Counted from the stretch's first letter, positions 51,901 to 60,992 are shown. The stretch: DNA of 64,000 nucleotides from Chitinophaga rupis (GCF_900109685.1 NZ_FOBB01000001.1:496001-560000), one strand, 5' to 3'. Program-made: numbers and translations. The notes: generated from the letters alone by a model not told the origin.

Positions 51901-52103
51901 TCCATGTCTTTCTCATGAGTTTCTCATGTCTTTCCCTACTAAATCCCATGTTTTTCCCTGGTGCATCCCTGGTGAAGTCCATGTCAGGGCCTGGTTAAAC
52001 AGGTTAAATTACTCACTTAACCATCCCCTTTACCTGCACTTATCCCCAATCCCATCCTCCAACATTCACCTGCGCATACGCTCATTTGCATATCCGCACA
52101 GCC

Positions 52104-52505
52104 TCATTTCTTCTCCTGGCATAGCTCTACCAGCACCCCGCTCGTATCCTTCGGGTGCAGGAAACACACCAGCTTATTATCCGCCCCATGCCTGGGCTTA
52201 TCTTGTAAAAGGGTAAAGCCTTCCGCAGCAAGTCGTTGCATTTCTTCCTCAATATTGCTTACCTCAAAGGCAATATGGTGGATGCCCGCGCCTTTTTTGG
52301 CAATAAACCGGGCAATCACGCTATCCGGTCCCATGGCTTCCAGCAGCTCCACCTTACTCTCGCCCTGCCGGAAAAAAGCCGTCTGCACCTGCTCGCTCTC
52401 CACCGCCTCCTGCTTATAACAGGGGCTGTTCAGCAGCTTTTCAAATAAGGGAATAGCATCCATAAGGGAAGCCACGGCAATGCCAATATGTTCTACTTTT
52501 AACAT
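52104..52505 (-). CDS. mce: Methylmalonyl-CoA epimerase
   Basis: A 133-residue vicinal-oxygen-chelate protein from ATG 52505 (MLKVEHIGIAVASL). It swaps (S)- and (R)-methylmalonyl-CoA in propionate metabolism. Metal ligands: the first His (KVEHIGIAV), the second pair in GAGIHHIAFEVSNIE and the last Glu in GVLVELCQ. The in-frame extension upstream of this ATG is not family-like. No methylmalonyl-CoA mutase is in the window, so it is a solitary gene. Confidence 0.92.
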   Translation of the reverse strand: MLKVEHIGIAVASLMDAIPLFEKLLNSPCYKQEAVESEQVQTAFFRQGESKVELLEAMGPDSVIARFIAKKGAGIHHIAFEVSNIEEEMQRLAAEGFTLLQDKPRHGADNKLVCFLHPKDTSGVLVELCQEKK

Positions 52506-52620
52506 GCATGTGTTATTTAGCAGGGACAAGTTCCCAAAAAAATCCCAATCCATAGAGGCATTCTATTTGCCTATTGTATTTATAGATGGGCCTAAAAGGG
52601 CATCAATGCAAGTTTCGTCG

Positions 52621-52628
52621 TAAATTTG
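52621..52628 (+). promoter_or_regulatory. Likely -7 promoter element of iscS
   Basis: TAAATTTG, exact TAnnTTTG, 38 bases before the iscS ATG. Confidence 0.5.
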
Positions 52629-52666
52629 AGTAACATCGTTTAGAATTACATTAAGATCAAACCGCC

Positions 52667-53881
52667 ATGTTAAAGCTACCGATATACCTGGACAATAACG
52701 CTACCACCCCCTGCGATCCCCGTGTGGTGGAGGCTATGCTGCCTTATTTCACCGAAACTTTCGGCAATGCAGCCAGCCGTAACCATCCCTTTGGCTGGGC
52801 AGCAGAGGAGGCAGTGGACTTTGCCCGGGAACAGGTGGCCAGGCTGATAGGCGCCGATCCCAAGGAGATCATTTTCACCTCCGGCGCCACAGAATCCGAT
52901 AACCTGGCCCTTAAAGGCGTGTTTGAGATGTATGCTGCCAAAGGCAATCACATTATAACCACTGCCACGGAACATAAAGCCGTATTGGATACCTGCAGGC
53001 ACCTGGAAAAACAGGGCGCGCGGGTCACCTATCTGGGTGTGAACAGCGAAGGTCTTATAGACCTGAAGGAGCTGGAAGCCGCCATTACGCCTGCCACTAT
53101 CATGGTAGCCGTGATATATGCCAATAACGAGATAGGTGTTATAAACCCTATGCGCGACATTAGCGCCATTACCCGCCGCCATGGCGTGCTGTTAATGACG
53201 GATGCCACACAGGCCGTAGGCAAGATACCGGTGGATGTGAACAAAGATGGTATAGACCTGATGGCCTTTAGCGCTCATAAAATGTATGGGCCCAAAGGAG
53301 TAGGCGCATTATATGTACGCCGCAAATCGCCCCGGGTAAAGGTAACCGCCCAGCTGGACGGCGGCGGGCATGAAAGAGGCATGCGCTCCGGCACGCTGAA
53401 TGTACCGGGCATAGTGGGTTTTGGAAAAGCCTGTGAAATATGCCAGCAGGAAATGGAAGAAGACGGCAAACACCTGCAAATATTAAGGGACAAGCTTGAA
53501 AAAGCATTACTGCAGCTGGAAGAATCTTACCTGAATGGCGCCCCCAACCAGCGCCTGCCCCATGTAAGCAATATTTCATTTAAGTATGTGGAAGGTGAAG
53601 GCCTGCTGATGGGCTTCAATAAAAGCATTGCCATTTCCTCCGGGTCGGCCTGCACCAGCGCCTCCCTGGAACCCAGCTATGTGCTGAAGGCACTGGGCCT
53701 GGGCGATGATCTGGCCCACTCCTCCCTGCGTTTTGGACTGGGCCGTTTTACTACGGAGGAGCAGATAGACTATACCATACAAGCCGTTACAGATGCGGTG
53801 AACCGGCTGCGAGCCATTAGCCCTCTCTGGGAAATGTTTAAAGATGGCATAGACCTTGACACTATACAATGGGCCCATTAA
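52667..53881 (+). CDS. iscS: Cysteine desulfurase
   Basis: A 404-residue class-V aminotransferase that takes sulfur from cysteine for Fe-S assembly and other thio-cofactors (possibly Moco as well). PLP-binding Lys lies in [17 protein letters not shown]-terminal [20 protein letters not shown] and the Cys loop [21 protein letters not shown] (active Cys in SACTS) are typical of the IscS group. The next gene on the same strand is an iscU-like scaffold, after a 192-base gap with a family-A repeat. No iscA, hscA, hscB or fdx gene is adjacent. Confidence 0.96.
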   Translation: MLKLPIYLDNNATTPCDPRVVEAMLPYFTETFGNAASRNHPFGWAAEEAVDFAREQVARLIGADPKEIIFTSGATESDNLALKGVFEMYAAKGNHIITTATEHKAVLDTCRHLEKQGARVTYLGVNSEGLIDLKELEAAITPATIMVAVIYANNEIGVINPMRDISAITRRHGVLLMTDATQAVGKIPVDVNKDGIDLMAFSAHKMYGPKGVGALYVRRKSPRVKVTAQLDGGGHERGMRSGTLNVPGIVGFGKACEICQQEMEEDGKHLQILRDKLEKALLQLEESYLNGAPNQRLPHVSNISFKYVEGEGLLMGFNKSIAISSGSACTSASLEPSYVLKALGLGDDLAHSSLRFGLGRFTTEEQIDYTIQAVTDAVNRLRAISPLWEMFKDGIDLDTIQWAH

Positions 53882-53972
53882 GATTTTAGATCTTAGATTT
53901 AGAGGGACAATACAACTAACATAGCAATCGCTTCAGGTAAATTGTAAATCTAAAATCGTAAATCGTAGATCG
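53881..53972. repeat. Heptamer-array dyad, family A, between iscS and iscU
   Basis: Left arm 53881-53901 (AGATTTTAGATCTTAGATTT) begins at the iscS stop; right arm 53945-53972 has AAATCTA, AAATCGT, AAATCGT, AGATCG units. The core contains AGGGACAAT, also present in the core of the element at 1.64-1.83 kb, and ATCGCTTCA, akin to the reverse complement of the GAAGCGGAT loop. Confidence 0.75.
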
Positions 53973-54073
53973 AAATGGCATGAAAGGGGGTTGTGTATCA
54001 TTCAATACCGGCTTACATTAGTTAAGCTGAAACACCGCATAATCTGAAATCGTTTATTTAAATATATATCAGT

Positions 54074-54538
54074 ATGGCTTACTCGGAAAAAGTACTGGAA
54101 CATTATAACAACCCGAAGAACGTAGGCTCGCTTGACAAAAACAGTAAAGCGGTAGGAACCGCGCTGGTAGGGTCTCCGGAGCATGGACACAGTGATATAA
54201 TGCGTTTACAGATCGAAGTAAATCCTGTAACGCAGGTGATCACTGACGCCCGGTTCAAGACCTTTGGCTGCGGATCTGCTATCGCAGCATCCTCCCTGGT
54301 AACAGAATGGCTGAAAGGCAAAACTATCCATGAGGCATTACGGATCGATAACATGGATATTGTAGAAGAGCTGAACCTGCCACCCGTAAAGCTGCACTGC
54401 TCTGTGCTGGCTGAAGAAGCCATCAAAGCCGCAGTGAATAATTACCGGTACAAGAACGGCTTGGAAGCCCTGGTGCTGGAAGAAGAGGAGGAAGAATACG
54501 AAGAAGAAGAGGAAGAAAGCGAAAGCGCGTTCCACTAA
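54074..54538 (+). CDS. iscU: IscU-like Fe-S scaffold with first cluster cysteine replaced
   Basis: A 154-residue IscU/NifU-N protein. Most landmarks are normal: MAYSEKVLEHYNNPKNVGSL, the second Cys in FKTFGCGSAIAASS (C66), the HscA-binding LPPVK (102-106) and the third Cys in KLHCSVLAEEAIKAA (C109). The first cluster region differs: instead of the usual PACGDVM it reads PEHGHSDIM, so C37 is His37 and two residues are inserted before the Asp (D41). It also has a Glu-rich tail (residues 136-150, about 12 Glu). It could be a specialised scaffold or one using a His ligand. Co-direction with iscS supports Fe-S work. Confidence 0.85.
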   Translation: MAYSEKVLEHYNNPKNVGSLDKNSKAVGTALVGSPEHGHSDIMRLQIEVNPVTQVITDARFKTFGCGSAIAASSLVTEWLKGKTIHEALRIDNMDIVEELNLPPVKLHCSVLAEEAIKAAVNNYRYKNGLEALVLEEEEEEYEEEEEESESAFH

Positions 54539-54569
54539 TCCAACCATTACTGCATGCCCCTGCAGGCAG

Positions 54570-54590
54570 CAGGTAGTCACCAGCTACCTG
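54570..54590. other. Hairpin after iscU
   Basis: CAGGTAG (54570-54576) pairs with CTACCTG (54584-54590), seven-base loop, 32 bases after the iscU stop. No T-run, so terminator function is uncertain. Confidence 0.4.
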
Positions 54591-54704
54591 TAGCCAAAAC
54601 CTTTCACTCCCCCATCTACTTTCCTATAGTAACCCACTGACTTACAATTACAACCTTTGTTCCCCCCTTTTAAAATAATAAGTACAGATTTCCACCGTTC
54701 TAAT

Positions 54705-54712
54705 ATATTTGT
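54705..54712 (+). promoter_or_regulatory. Likely -7 promoter element of gldFG
   Basis: TATATTTG, exact TAnnTTTG, 15 bases before the ATG at 54728. Confidence 0.5.
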
Positions 54713-54727
54713 ACTTTTATTAATGCT

Positions 54728-57163
54728 ATGATAGCCATCTTCAGAAAGGAAATACATCAGTTCTTCAGCAGTATCACTGGCTATGTGGCCATCATCCTTT
54801 TTTTACTGGCAAACGGGCTGCTGCTCTTTGTATTCCCGGATACCAGCCTGCTGGACTTTGGTTATGCCAACCTGGACCCGCTTTTTGAGCTGGCGCCCAT
54901 CATTTACCTTTTACTGATCCCGGCCATTACCATGCGCAGCTTTGCAGATGAGTTCCGGTCCGGCACCATAGAGCTGCTCAGCACCAAGCCCCTTACCTGG
55001 TGGCAGATAGTGCAGGGTAAGTTCTGGGCCAGCGCATTAATTGTATTGATATCGCTTATTCCCACACTGGTATATTATTTAGCCATTCAGCAGCTTAGCG
55101 CCCCCACTGTGCACCTGGACAATGGCGGCATTGCCGGCTCTTACCTGGGCCTGTTGTTGCTGGGTATTGTATTCACCGCCATTGGCATCTGGGCATCCTC
55201 CCTTACGGGGAATGCTGTGGTAGCCTTCCTGGTAGCGGTTTTCACCTGTTTCCTTTTTTATAATGGGTTTGATGCGTTGAGCAAGATCCCGGCCTTTTCC
55301 GGCGGGGCGGATTATTACCTGCAAATGGCCGGTATAAAATTCCATTACACCTCCATTAGCCGGGGTGTAATAGATAGCCGGGATGTGATCTATTTTGCCA
55401 GCGTAATTGTGCTGATGCTGTTCCTCAGCAAGCTATCCCTGCAGCGCCGGGTATGGCAAAGCTCCGGCAACCAGAAAAAGTACCTGCAGCGCGCGCTGGT
55501 AATAGTAGTGGCTTTAATAGGCGTAAATGTGGCAGCAGCGTATATACATGGCCGTGCCGACCTTACCGCCGAAAAAAGATATACCCTGGCCCCCTCCACC
55601 AAACAATTATTACGCGGGCTGGATAGCACCGTTACCATAGAAGTGTTCCTGAAAGGCGATTATCCCGCAGCTTTTAAGCAGCTGGCGCAGGCCACAGAAG
55701 AGCTGCTGAGCGAGTTCCGGGAATATGGCGGTAAAAACATCCGCTTCTCTTTCCAGGGCCCCGGCCAGGGCATGGCAGACAGCGCACGGGCGGCCTTTCA
55801 GCAGGAGCTGGTAGCCAAAGGTATCATGCCTTTTAATCTTCAGGTGCAGCAGGATGCCAATGAAGGTTTTTCCGAAAAGCTTATTTTCCCCGGCGCCCTG
55901 GTGCATTACAAGGATAAAAGCATTGGCGTAAACCTGCTGAAAAGCCAGGGTGGGCAGGATCCTACAGCCGCTATGAGCAATTCAGAAGCGCTGCTGGAAT
56001 ACCAGTTCATTAATGCCATTTACAAGCTGCAGCAACCCCGCAAACCACTGGTAGGTTATATGCTGGGCAATGGGGAGTCTTTAGGCGCAGAGGTATACGA
56101 CGCGCTTACCACTGTGCAAAGCAATTACCAGCTGGATACTTTTTCCCTGCAGGGCAACAGCCATATTCCCCGCGATTTTGACCTGTTGCTGTTTGCAAGG
56201 CCTACACAAAAGTTTACGGATGATGATAAGCTGAAAATAGACCAGTATGTGATGAAGGGCGGCAAAGTGCTGTGGTGCCTGGATGTGCTGAATGCCAGCA
56301 TGGACAGCCTGCAGCAGCAGAATTCCTTTATTGCATTTGACCGTGGCCTGAACCTGGAAGACCTGCTGTTCCGTTACGGGGTACGCATTAACCCGGACCT
56401 GATCCAGGATCTGCAGTCAGACCTGGTGCCGCTGGTAGTAGGCAATATGGGCAACAAACCGCAGATACGGCCGGTGCCCTTCCCGTACTTCCCGCTGCTG
56501 TCGCCCACCGGCAGCCATCCCATTGTAAAAAATATGGACCTGGTGCTGAGCCATTTTACCAGCTCCATTGATACTATTAAAGGGGAAGATGTTACCAAAA
56601 CCATCCTGCTCACCTCCTCCCGCAGCAGCCGCAGCATACGTACCCCGGCAGAAATAAGCTGGGAAAGTGTGCGCACCAAGCCCAACCCGCGCGATTACCG
56701 GCAGGCTTACCTGCCCGCCGCCGTGCTGCTGGAAGGCCGTTTTACCTCCCTGTTCCGCCACCGGCTGGATAAAGCACAGCAGGCTGCCGTGGAAGTGGTC
56801 TCCGGCGAGCCTTTCCGCGACAAGGCAGATACTATTAATAAAATGATCGTGATCAGCGACGGTGATATTATTACCAATGCTGTATCCCGTAAAGATGGGC
56901 CGCTTCAAATGGGTATCAATTCCTTTAACCCGGATTTTGTATTTGCCAATAAAGAATTTTTCCTGAACTGCCTGGAATACCTCACCAACACCTCCGGCAT
57001 TATGGAAACGCGCAATAAGGAAGTGACCCTGCGCCTGCTGGATGCGCAAAAAATAAAACAGGAACGCACCAAATGGCAGGTCATCTGTTTCCTGGTGCCC
57101 GTAGGCCTGATACTTTTATTTGCCATGGTATTCCAGTTTATACGGCAGCGTAAGTTTGAGTAG
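54728..57163 (+). CDS. gldG: GldF-GldG fusion, gliding-associated ABC transporter subunit
   Basis: An 811-residue membrane protein joining two units that are separate genes in Flavobacterium. Residues 1 to about 240 match the GldF permease: MIAIFRKEIHQFFSSITGYVAIILF, ITMRSFADEFRSGTIELLSTKPLTWWQIV and several helices. From about 255 a GldG part begins with one helix and RADLTAEKRYTLAPSTKQLLRGLDSTVTIEVFLKGDYPAAF, ending in a C-terminal helix (about 785-803) and a short basic tail. The GldA ATPase is not nearby. Fused GldFG genes are common in this class of bacteria, so this is likely normal. Role: outer-surface motility or secretion-linked transport, inferred. Confidence 0.88.
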   Translation: MIAIFRKEIHQFFSSITGYVAIILFLLANGLLLFVFPDTSLLDFGYANLDPLFELAPIIYLLLIPAITMRSFADEFRSGTIELLSTKPLTWWQIVQGKFWASALIVLISLIPTLVYYLAIQQLSAPTVHLDNGGIAGSYLGLLLLGIVFTAIGIWASSLTGNAVVAFLVAVFTCFLFYNGFDALSKIPAFSGGADYYLQMAGIKFHYTSISRGVIDSRDVIYFASVIVLMLFLSKLSLQRRVWQSSGNQKKYLQRALVIVVALIGVNVAAAYIHGRADLTAEKRYTLAPSTKQLLRGLDSTVTIEVFLKGDYPAAFKQLAQATEELLSEFREYGGKNIRFSFQGPGQGMADSARAAFQQELVAKGIMPFNLQVQQDANEGFSEKLIFPGALVHYKDKSIGVNLLKSQGGQDPTAAMSNSEALLEYQFINAIYKLQQPRKPLVGYMLGNGESLGAEVYDALTTVQSNYQLDTFSLQGNSHIPRDFDLLLFARPTQKFTDDDKLKIDQYVMKGGKVLWCLDVLNASMDSLQQQNSFIAFDRGLNLEDLLFRYGVRINPDLIQDLQSDLVPLVVGNMGNKPQIRPVPFPYFPLLSPTGSHPIVKNMDLVLSHFTSSIDTIKGEDVTKTILLTSSRSSRSIRTPAEISWESVRTKPNPRDYRQAYLPAAVLLEGRFTSLFRHRLDKAQQAAVEVVSGEPFRDKADTINKMIVISDGDIITNAVSRKDGPLQMGINSFNPDFVFANKEFFLNCLEYLTNTSGIMETRNKEVTLRLLDAQKIKQERTKWQVICFLVPVGLILLFAMVFQFIRQRKFE

Positions 57164-57180
57164 CGGCCCTGCGGGCCGCT
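57162..57180. terminator. GC-rich hairpin at the gldFG stop
   Basis: AGCGGCCC (57162-57169) / GGGCCGCT (57173-57180), perfect 8-bp stem with three-base loop, overlapping the stop codon. No T-run follows; the family-E array begins directly after it. Confidence 0.55.
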
Positions 57181-57323
57181 GTCCATGGTCCATGGTCCAT
57201 AGTCCATTGCCTACTCCAATAACTTGGTACTGCGGCGTCCGTTAAATACGTTTTACTACAACTTTACCTGTACTACATCCATACGAACTAGGCAATGGAC
57301 CATCGACTATGGACTATAGACCA
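57180..57323. repeat. Heptamer-array dyad, family E, between gldFG and terC
   Basis: Left arm 57180-57212 steps GTCCATG, GTCCATG, GTCCATA, GTCCATT, GCCT; right arm 57290-57323 is the opposite orientation (AGGCAATGGACC, then ATGGACT, ATAGACC-like units). Inner ends ATTGCCT/AGGCAAT match perfectly. Core 77 bases, no gene. terC promoter lies just after the right arm. Confidence 0.8.
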
Positions 57324-57337
57324 TAAACTAAATCTAT

Positions 57338-57345
57338 TATCTTTG
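57338..57345 (+). promoter_or_regulatory. Likely -7 promoter element of terC
   Basis: TATCTTTG, exact TAnnTTTG, 26 bases before the terC ATG and 14 bases after the end of the family-E array. Confidence 0.55.
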
Positions 57346-57371
57346 CCATTCACTAAACATTAAACGGCTGC

Positions 57372-58319
57372 ATGACACCCACACAGTGGACGTATCTAAT
57401 TTTTGGCATCGTTATCGTCCTGGCGCTGATCTTTGACCTGGGTTTATTAAGTAAAAAATCAACTACTGTCTCTATTAAAAAAGCATTGTTGCAAACCTCT
57501 TTCTGGGTAGGTTTGTCGTTAGTCTTCTTTGGATTTGTGTGGTATGAGAACGGGCATGAAACAGCCATCAGCTATCTGAGCGCCTACCTCATGGAGTGGT
57601 CGCTTTCTATTGATAATATTTTTGTGTTCATCCTCATCTTCGGCTTCTTTAAAATAAAAGAAAGCAGCTATGCGCGTGTGCTGCTCATCGGTATCCTCAT
57701 GGCCATTGTGTTACGCGCTGTTTTTATCACGGTCGGCGCAGCGCTGATAGCCCGCTTCACCTGGATCCTGTATGTATTTGGCGCCTTCCTGGTGTACACC
57801 GGTATTAAAATGTTTGTGGTAGACCAGGATGAGGAGTTTAAACCGGAGGAAAATATTGCCTACCGGTTTATGAGCAAATACATGCGCATTACACATGAAG
57901 AGCCGCACGGCCGCTTCACTGTTAAAAAAAATAATAAAGTATATTTCACCAGCCTCAGTATAGTAGTGGTGATGCTGGCGGTAACCGATGTGCTGTTTGC
58001 GCTGGATTCTATTCCCGCCGTATTTGCCATTTCACAAGAGCCGCTGGTAGTGTATACTTCCAATATCTTTGCTGTGCTGGGCCTGCGCTCCCTGTTCTTC
58101 CTGTTACGGGGTGCGGTGGACCAGTTTGATTACCTGCAGCAGGGTATTGCCATTGTACTGATATTTATAGGTGTAAAGATGCTGGCAGAAATTTTTCATT
58201 TTCATATGCCGGTATATGTGTCGCTCATAGTGATTGTATGTTGTTTGGGCGGCGCTATCCTGTACTCCATCTATCATAAGAAGAAAAGAGTACCGGAAAA
58301 GGTAACTTCAGAAAAGTAA
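57372..58319 (+). CDS. TerC family integral membrane protein
   Basis: A 315-residue polytopic protein with about eight to nine helices. TerC landmarks include the paired acidic motifs in MEWSLSIDNIFVFILIFGFFKI and VTDVLFALDSIPAVFAISQEPLVVYTSNIFAVLGLRSLFFLL, which are linked to metal (Mn2+/Ca2+) transport in the family. It may export manganese or support metal delivery to secreted proteins; it can also give tellurite resistance. Next gene is murF-alr after 58 bases, possibly in the same transcript. Confidence 0.93.
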   Translation: MTPTQWTYLIFGIVIVLALIFDLGLLSKKSTTVSIKKALLQTSFWVGLSLVFFGFVWYENGHETAISYLSAYLMEWSLSIDNIFVFILIFGFFKIKESSYARVLLIGILMAIVLRAVFITVGAALIARFTWILYVFGAFLVYTGIKMFVVDQDEEFKPEENIAYRFMSKYMRITHEEPHGRFTVKKNNKVYFTSLSIVVVMLAVTDVLFALDSIPAVFAISQEPLVVYTSNIFAVLGLRSLFFLLRGAVDQFDYLQQGIAIVLIFIGVKMLAEIFHFHMPVYVSLIVIVCCLGGAILYSIYHKKKRVPEKVTSEK

Positions 58320-58377
58320 TTCAGGCGCATTGGCGGGTAAAGAGTCAGCCTGCCAGATGCCAACAGACAGAGAAACT

Positions 58378-60882
58378 ATGTATAACGCAGCAAGTATCAG
58401 TAAGATCCTGAAAGGAGAACTTTTGCAGGACGCAGGAGCACCGGAGATAGCGCATATTTTGCTGGACAGCAGGAAATTGATATTTCCGGAGACCTCGCTT
58501 TTTATTCCAATCGTCAGCACACGGCGCAATGCTCACCAGTACATCCCCGAATTATATGAAAAAGGGGTCCGTAACTTCCTGGTGAGCGAGCACCTGCCGC
58601 TGGAACTGTACCCTGATGCTAACATCATCCTGGTAAAAGATACCCTGCAGGCCCTGCAAACGCTGGTAGCCTGGCACCGGCAGCAGTTCCACATTCCGGT
58701 CATAGGCATTACTGGCAGTAACGGTAAAACCATTGTCAAGGAATGGCTGTTCCAGCTGCTGGAAAAGGATTACAATATTGTACGCAGCCCTAAAAGCTAT
58801 AACTCGCAAACAGGCGTGCCCTTATCCGTATGGCAAATGGAAGCCGCCAACCAGTTGGCCATTTTTGAAGCCGGTATTTCCCAGCCCGGTGAAATGGAGC
58901 ACCTGGAAAAGATCATCCGCCCTACCATCGGTATTTTCACCAACATTGGCGAAGCGCATAATGAAGGCTTCCTGAACCGGCGCCAGAAGATCAATGAAAA
59001 GCTGGTGCTGTTTGCCAAAAGCGACGTGCTTATTTACAGTAAAGATTACCTGGAGCTGAATGAATGTGTGCTTCAATTTCACTCGCAGATCGGTAAGCGG
59101 GATAACCAGCAGGGCTTACAGCTGCTGGCCTGGTCGCGCAAAACAGATGCAGACCTGCGCATTATCAGTGTAGATAAAGATCACGCCTGCACCCGTATTG
59201 ATGCGCTGTACCAGAACGCACCCATCTATATCAGCATTCCTTTTGTGGATGAGGGTTCCGTGGAAAACGCCATTCATTGCTGGGCGCTGATGCTGTATAT
59301 GGGTATTGACCACCAGGTGATCCGCCAGCGGATGGACCTGCTGGGTAATATCGCCATGCGCCTGGAGCTGAAACAGGGCATTAACAACAGCTCTATCATT
59401 AACGACAGCTATAACTCCGACCTGGGATCGCTGGCCATTGCGCTGGATTTTTTACAGCAGCAGCAACAGCATCCTACGCGTACGGTTATACTCAGTGATA
59501 TTTTGCAAAGCGGCCGTAGCGATGCTTCCCTGTATGAAGAAGTAGCCGGCATGCTGAAGAAAAAAGGCATTCACCGCCTGATTGGCATTGGCAAGAATAT
59601 TAGCCGCGAAACACGCGCCTTCCAGGATATACCGGGCTTAAAAAGCCAGTTCTTTCCCACTATGGAAGCGTTTATCCAGCAGTTCAGCCAGCAGGATTTT
59701 CAGCATGAGACCATTTTGCTGAAAGGCGCCCGCGCGTTCAAGTTTGAGCGTATTGGCAAGCTGCTGGAGCATAAAGTGCACCAGACCATCCTGGAAATTA
59801 ACCTGAGCGCCATTGCCCATAATGTAAAACAATACCAGGCGCTCCTGAAGCCGGAAACTAAAGTGATGGCCATGGTAAAGGCTTTTTCCTATGGCAGCGG
59901 CAGTTTTGAAATAGCCAACCTGCTGCAGTTCCACGGCATTGATTACCTGACCGTGGCCTATGCGGATGAAGGGGTGGAGCTGCGCCGCGCCGGTATCACC
60001 ATGCCCATTATGGTCATGAACCCGGAGCCCAGCTCTTTTGACGCCATCCTGCAATGGAACCTGGAGCCGGAAATTTACTCCCTGCTGCTGTTGCAGCAGT
60101 TTGAGGAAGAGGTGCGTACCAGCGGTAAAACAGATTTTCCCATTCACGTGAAGCTGGATACCGGCATGCACCGCCTGGGATTTGATAAAAAGGATATTCC
60201 TGCCCTGGCCCGCATTCTTACGGAGAACGGGCAGCTGAAAGTGAAGTCTATTTTCAGCCACCTGGCTGCCAGCGAAGACCCTGCCATGGACGAATTCACC
60301 CGCCGGCAGGGCCGCCTGTTCTATGAAATGAGCCATGAGCTGCAAAAAGCGCTGGGATATATTGGCATACGTCATATAGCCAACAGCGCCGCCATACAGC
60401 GCCACCCGGACCTTCAGCTGGATATGGTGCGCCTGGGCATTGGCATGTACGGTATTGACAGCGGCAACGGTGAAATGCAGGAAAAGCTGCAAAATGTAAG
60501 CACCCTTAAAACCACCATTGCCCAGCTTAAATACCTCTCTGAAGGAGAAACCGTAGGCTACGGCGCCACATGGGCCGCCCCCGGCCCGGCTGTAATTGCC
60601 ACGGTTCGTATAGGCTATGCCGATGGATATCCCCGCTCCCTGAGCAATGGGGTAGGGAAGATGCTCGTGCGCGGGCAGCTGGCCCCGGTAGCTGGTATAG
60701 TGGCCATGGATATGCTGATGCTGGATGTAACCCATATTCCCGAAGTAGCGGAAGGTGATGAAGTGATCGTTTTCGGGCAGCAGCTGCCCGTGCAGCAGAT
60801 AGCCTCCTGGGCAGGCACGATTCCCTATGAGATCCTGACCGGGATCTCCCAGCGGGTAAAAAGGATTTATTTTGAAGAGTAA
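58378..60882 (+). CDS. Bifunctional MurF ligase / alanine racemase
   Basis: An 834-residue fusion that is common in Bacteroidota. The N-terminal half (to about residue 455) is MurF-like with the P-loop GITGSNGKTIVKEWLF and NDSYNSDLGSLAIALDFLQ. The C-terminal half is a fold-III alanine racemase: PLP Lys in VMAMVKAFSYGSGSFEIANLL, HVKLDTGMHRLGF and IGYADGYPRSLSNG. The enzyme would make D-Ala and join D-Ala-D-Ala to the peptidoglycan precursor. ATG 58378 (MYNAASISKIL) is chosen; earlier in-frame starts are TTG 58330 and ATG 58357. In these fusions the MurF part may be partly non-catalytic; a separate murF exists at 48890. Confidence 0.93.
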   Translation: MYNAASISKILKGELLQDAGAPEIAHILLDSRKLIFPETSLFIPIVSTRRNAHQYIPELYEKGVRNFLVSEHLPLELYPDANIILVKDTLQALQTLVAWHRQQFHIPVIGITGSNGKTIVKEWLFQLLEKDYNIVRSPKSYNSQTGVPLSVWQMEAANQLAIFEAGISQPGEMEHLEKIIRPTIGIFTNIGEAHNEGFLNRRQKINEKLVLFAKSDVLIYSKDYLELNECVLQFHSQIGKRDNQQGLQLLAWSRKTDADLRIISVDKDHACTRIDALYQNAPIYISIPFVDEGSVENAIHCWALMLYMGIDHQVIRQRMDLLGNIAMRLELKQGINNSSIINDSYNSDLGSLAIALDFLQQQQQHPTRTVILSDILQSGRSDASLYEEVAGMLKKKGIHRLIGIGKNISRETRAFQDIPGLKSQFFPTMEAFIQQFSQQDFQHETILLKGARAFKFERIGKLLEHKVHQTILEINLSAIAHNVKQYQALLKPETKVMAMVKAFSYGSGSFEIANLLQFHGIDYLTVAYADEGVELRRAGITMPIMVMNPEPSSFDAILQWNLEPEIYSLLLLQQFEEEVRTSGKTDFPIHVKLDTGMHRLGFDKKDIPALARILTENGQLKVKSIFSHLAASEDPAMDEFTRRQGRLFYEMSHELQKALGYIGIRHIANSAAIQRHPDLQLDMVRLGIGMYGIDSGNGEMQEKLQNVSTLKTTIAQLKYLSEGETVGYGATWAAPGPAVIATVRIGYADGYPRSLSNGVGKMLVRGQLAPVAGIVAMDMLMLDVTHIPEVAEGDEVIVFGQQLPVQQIASWAGTIPYEILTGISQRVKRIYFEE

Positions 60883-60910
60883 TACCGCTTTCCACTTTAA
60901 ATAAATCTAT

Positions 60911-60918
60911 TATTTTTG
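60911..60918 (+). promoter_or_regulatory. Likely -7 promoter element of lspA
   Basis: TATTTTTG, exact TAnnTTTG, 74 bases before the lspA ATG; allows lspA to be transcribed apart from murF-alr. Confidence 0.4.
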
Positions 60919-60992
60919 GTAAAATTTGTGTTCCTTCAGAACAGCCGTTACCGGTACAGTTTTGCGGTTTACATAAACAGCACTAAACCATT

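Larger units (their letters stand above)
50899..52103. other. Gene-poor stretch of 1.2 kb
   Basis: No frame here is supported as coding. It is AT-rich in the middle and pyrimidine-rich at the end. It holds two minus-strand terminator-like hairpins (51200-51225 and 51264-51282), a pair of 30-31-base direct repeats (51806-51836 and 51871-51900), and nothing else I can assign. An unannotated small RNA on the minus strand is possible. Confidence 0.5.

Noticed and set aside
51824-52216. 130-codon plus-strand frame in the gene-poor stretch
   Set aside because: It overlaps the epimerase gene and the direct repeats, and is a Pro/Ser-rich string without family similarity.
58330-58377. TTG start at 58330 for murF-alr
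   Set aside because: It needs a rare start codon; ATG 58378 gives the family-typical N-terminus. ATG 58357 remains a possible alternative.
59638-60735. Long open frame on the minus strand (365 codons) opposite murF-alr
   Set aside because: It lies fully antisense to a well-conserved gene, has low-complexity His/Gln-rich sequence typical of shadow frames in this codon usage, and shows no family motif.
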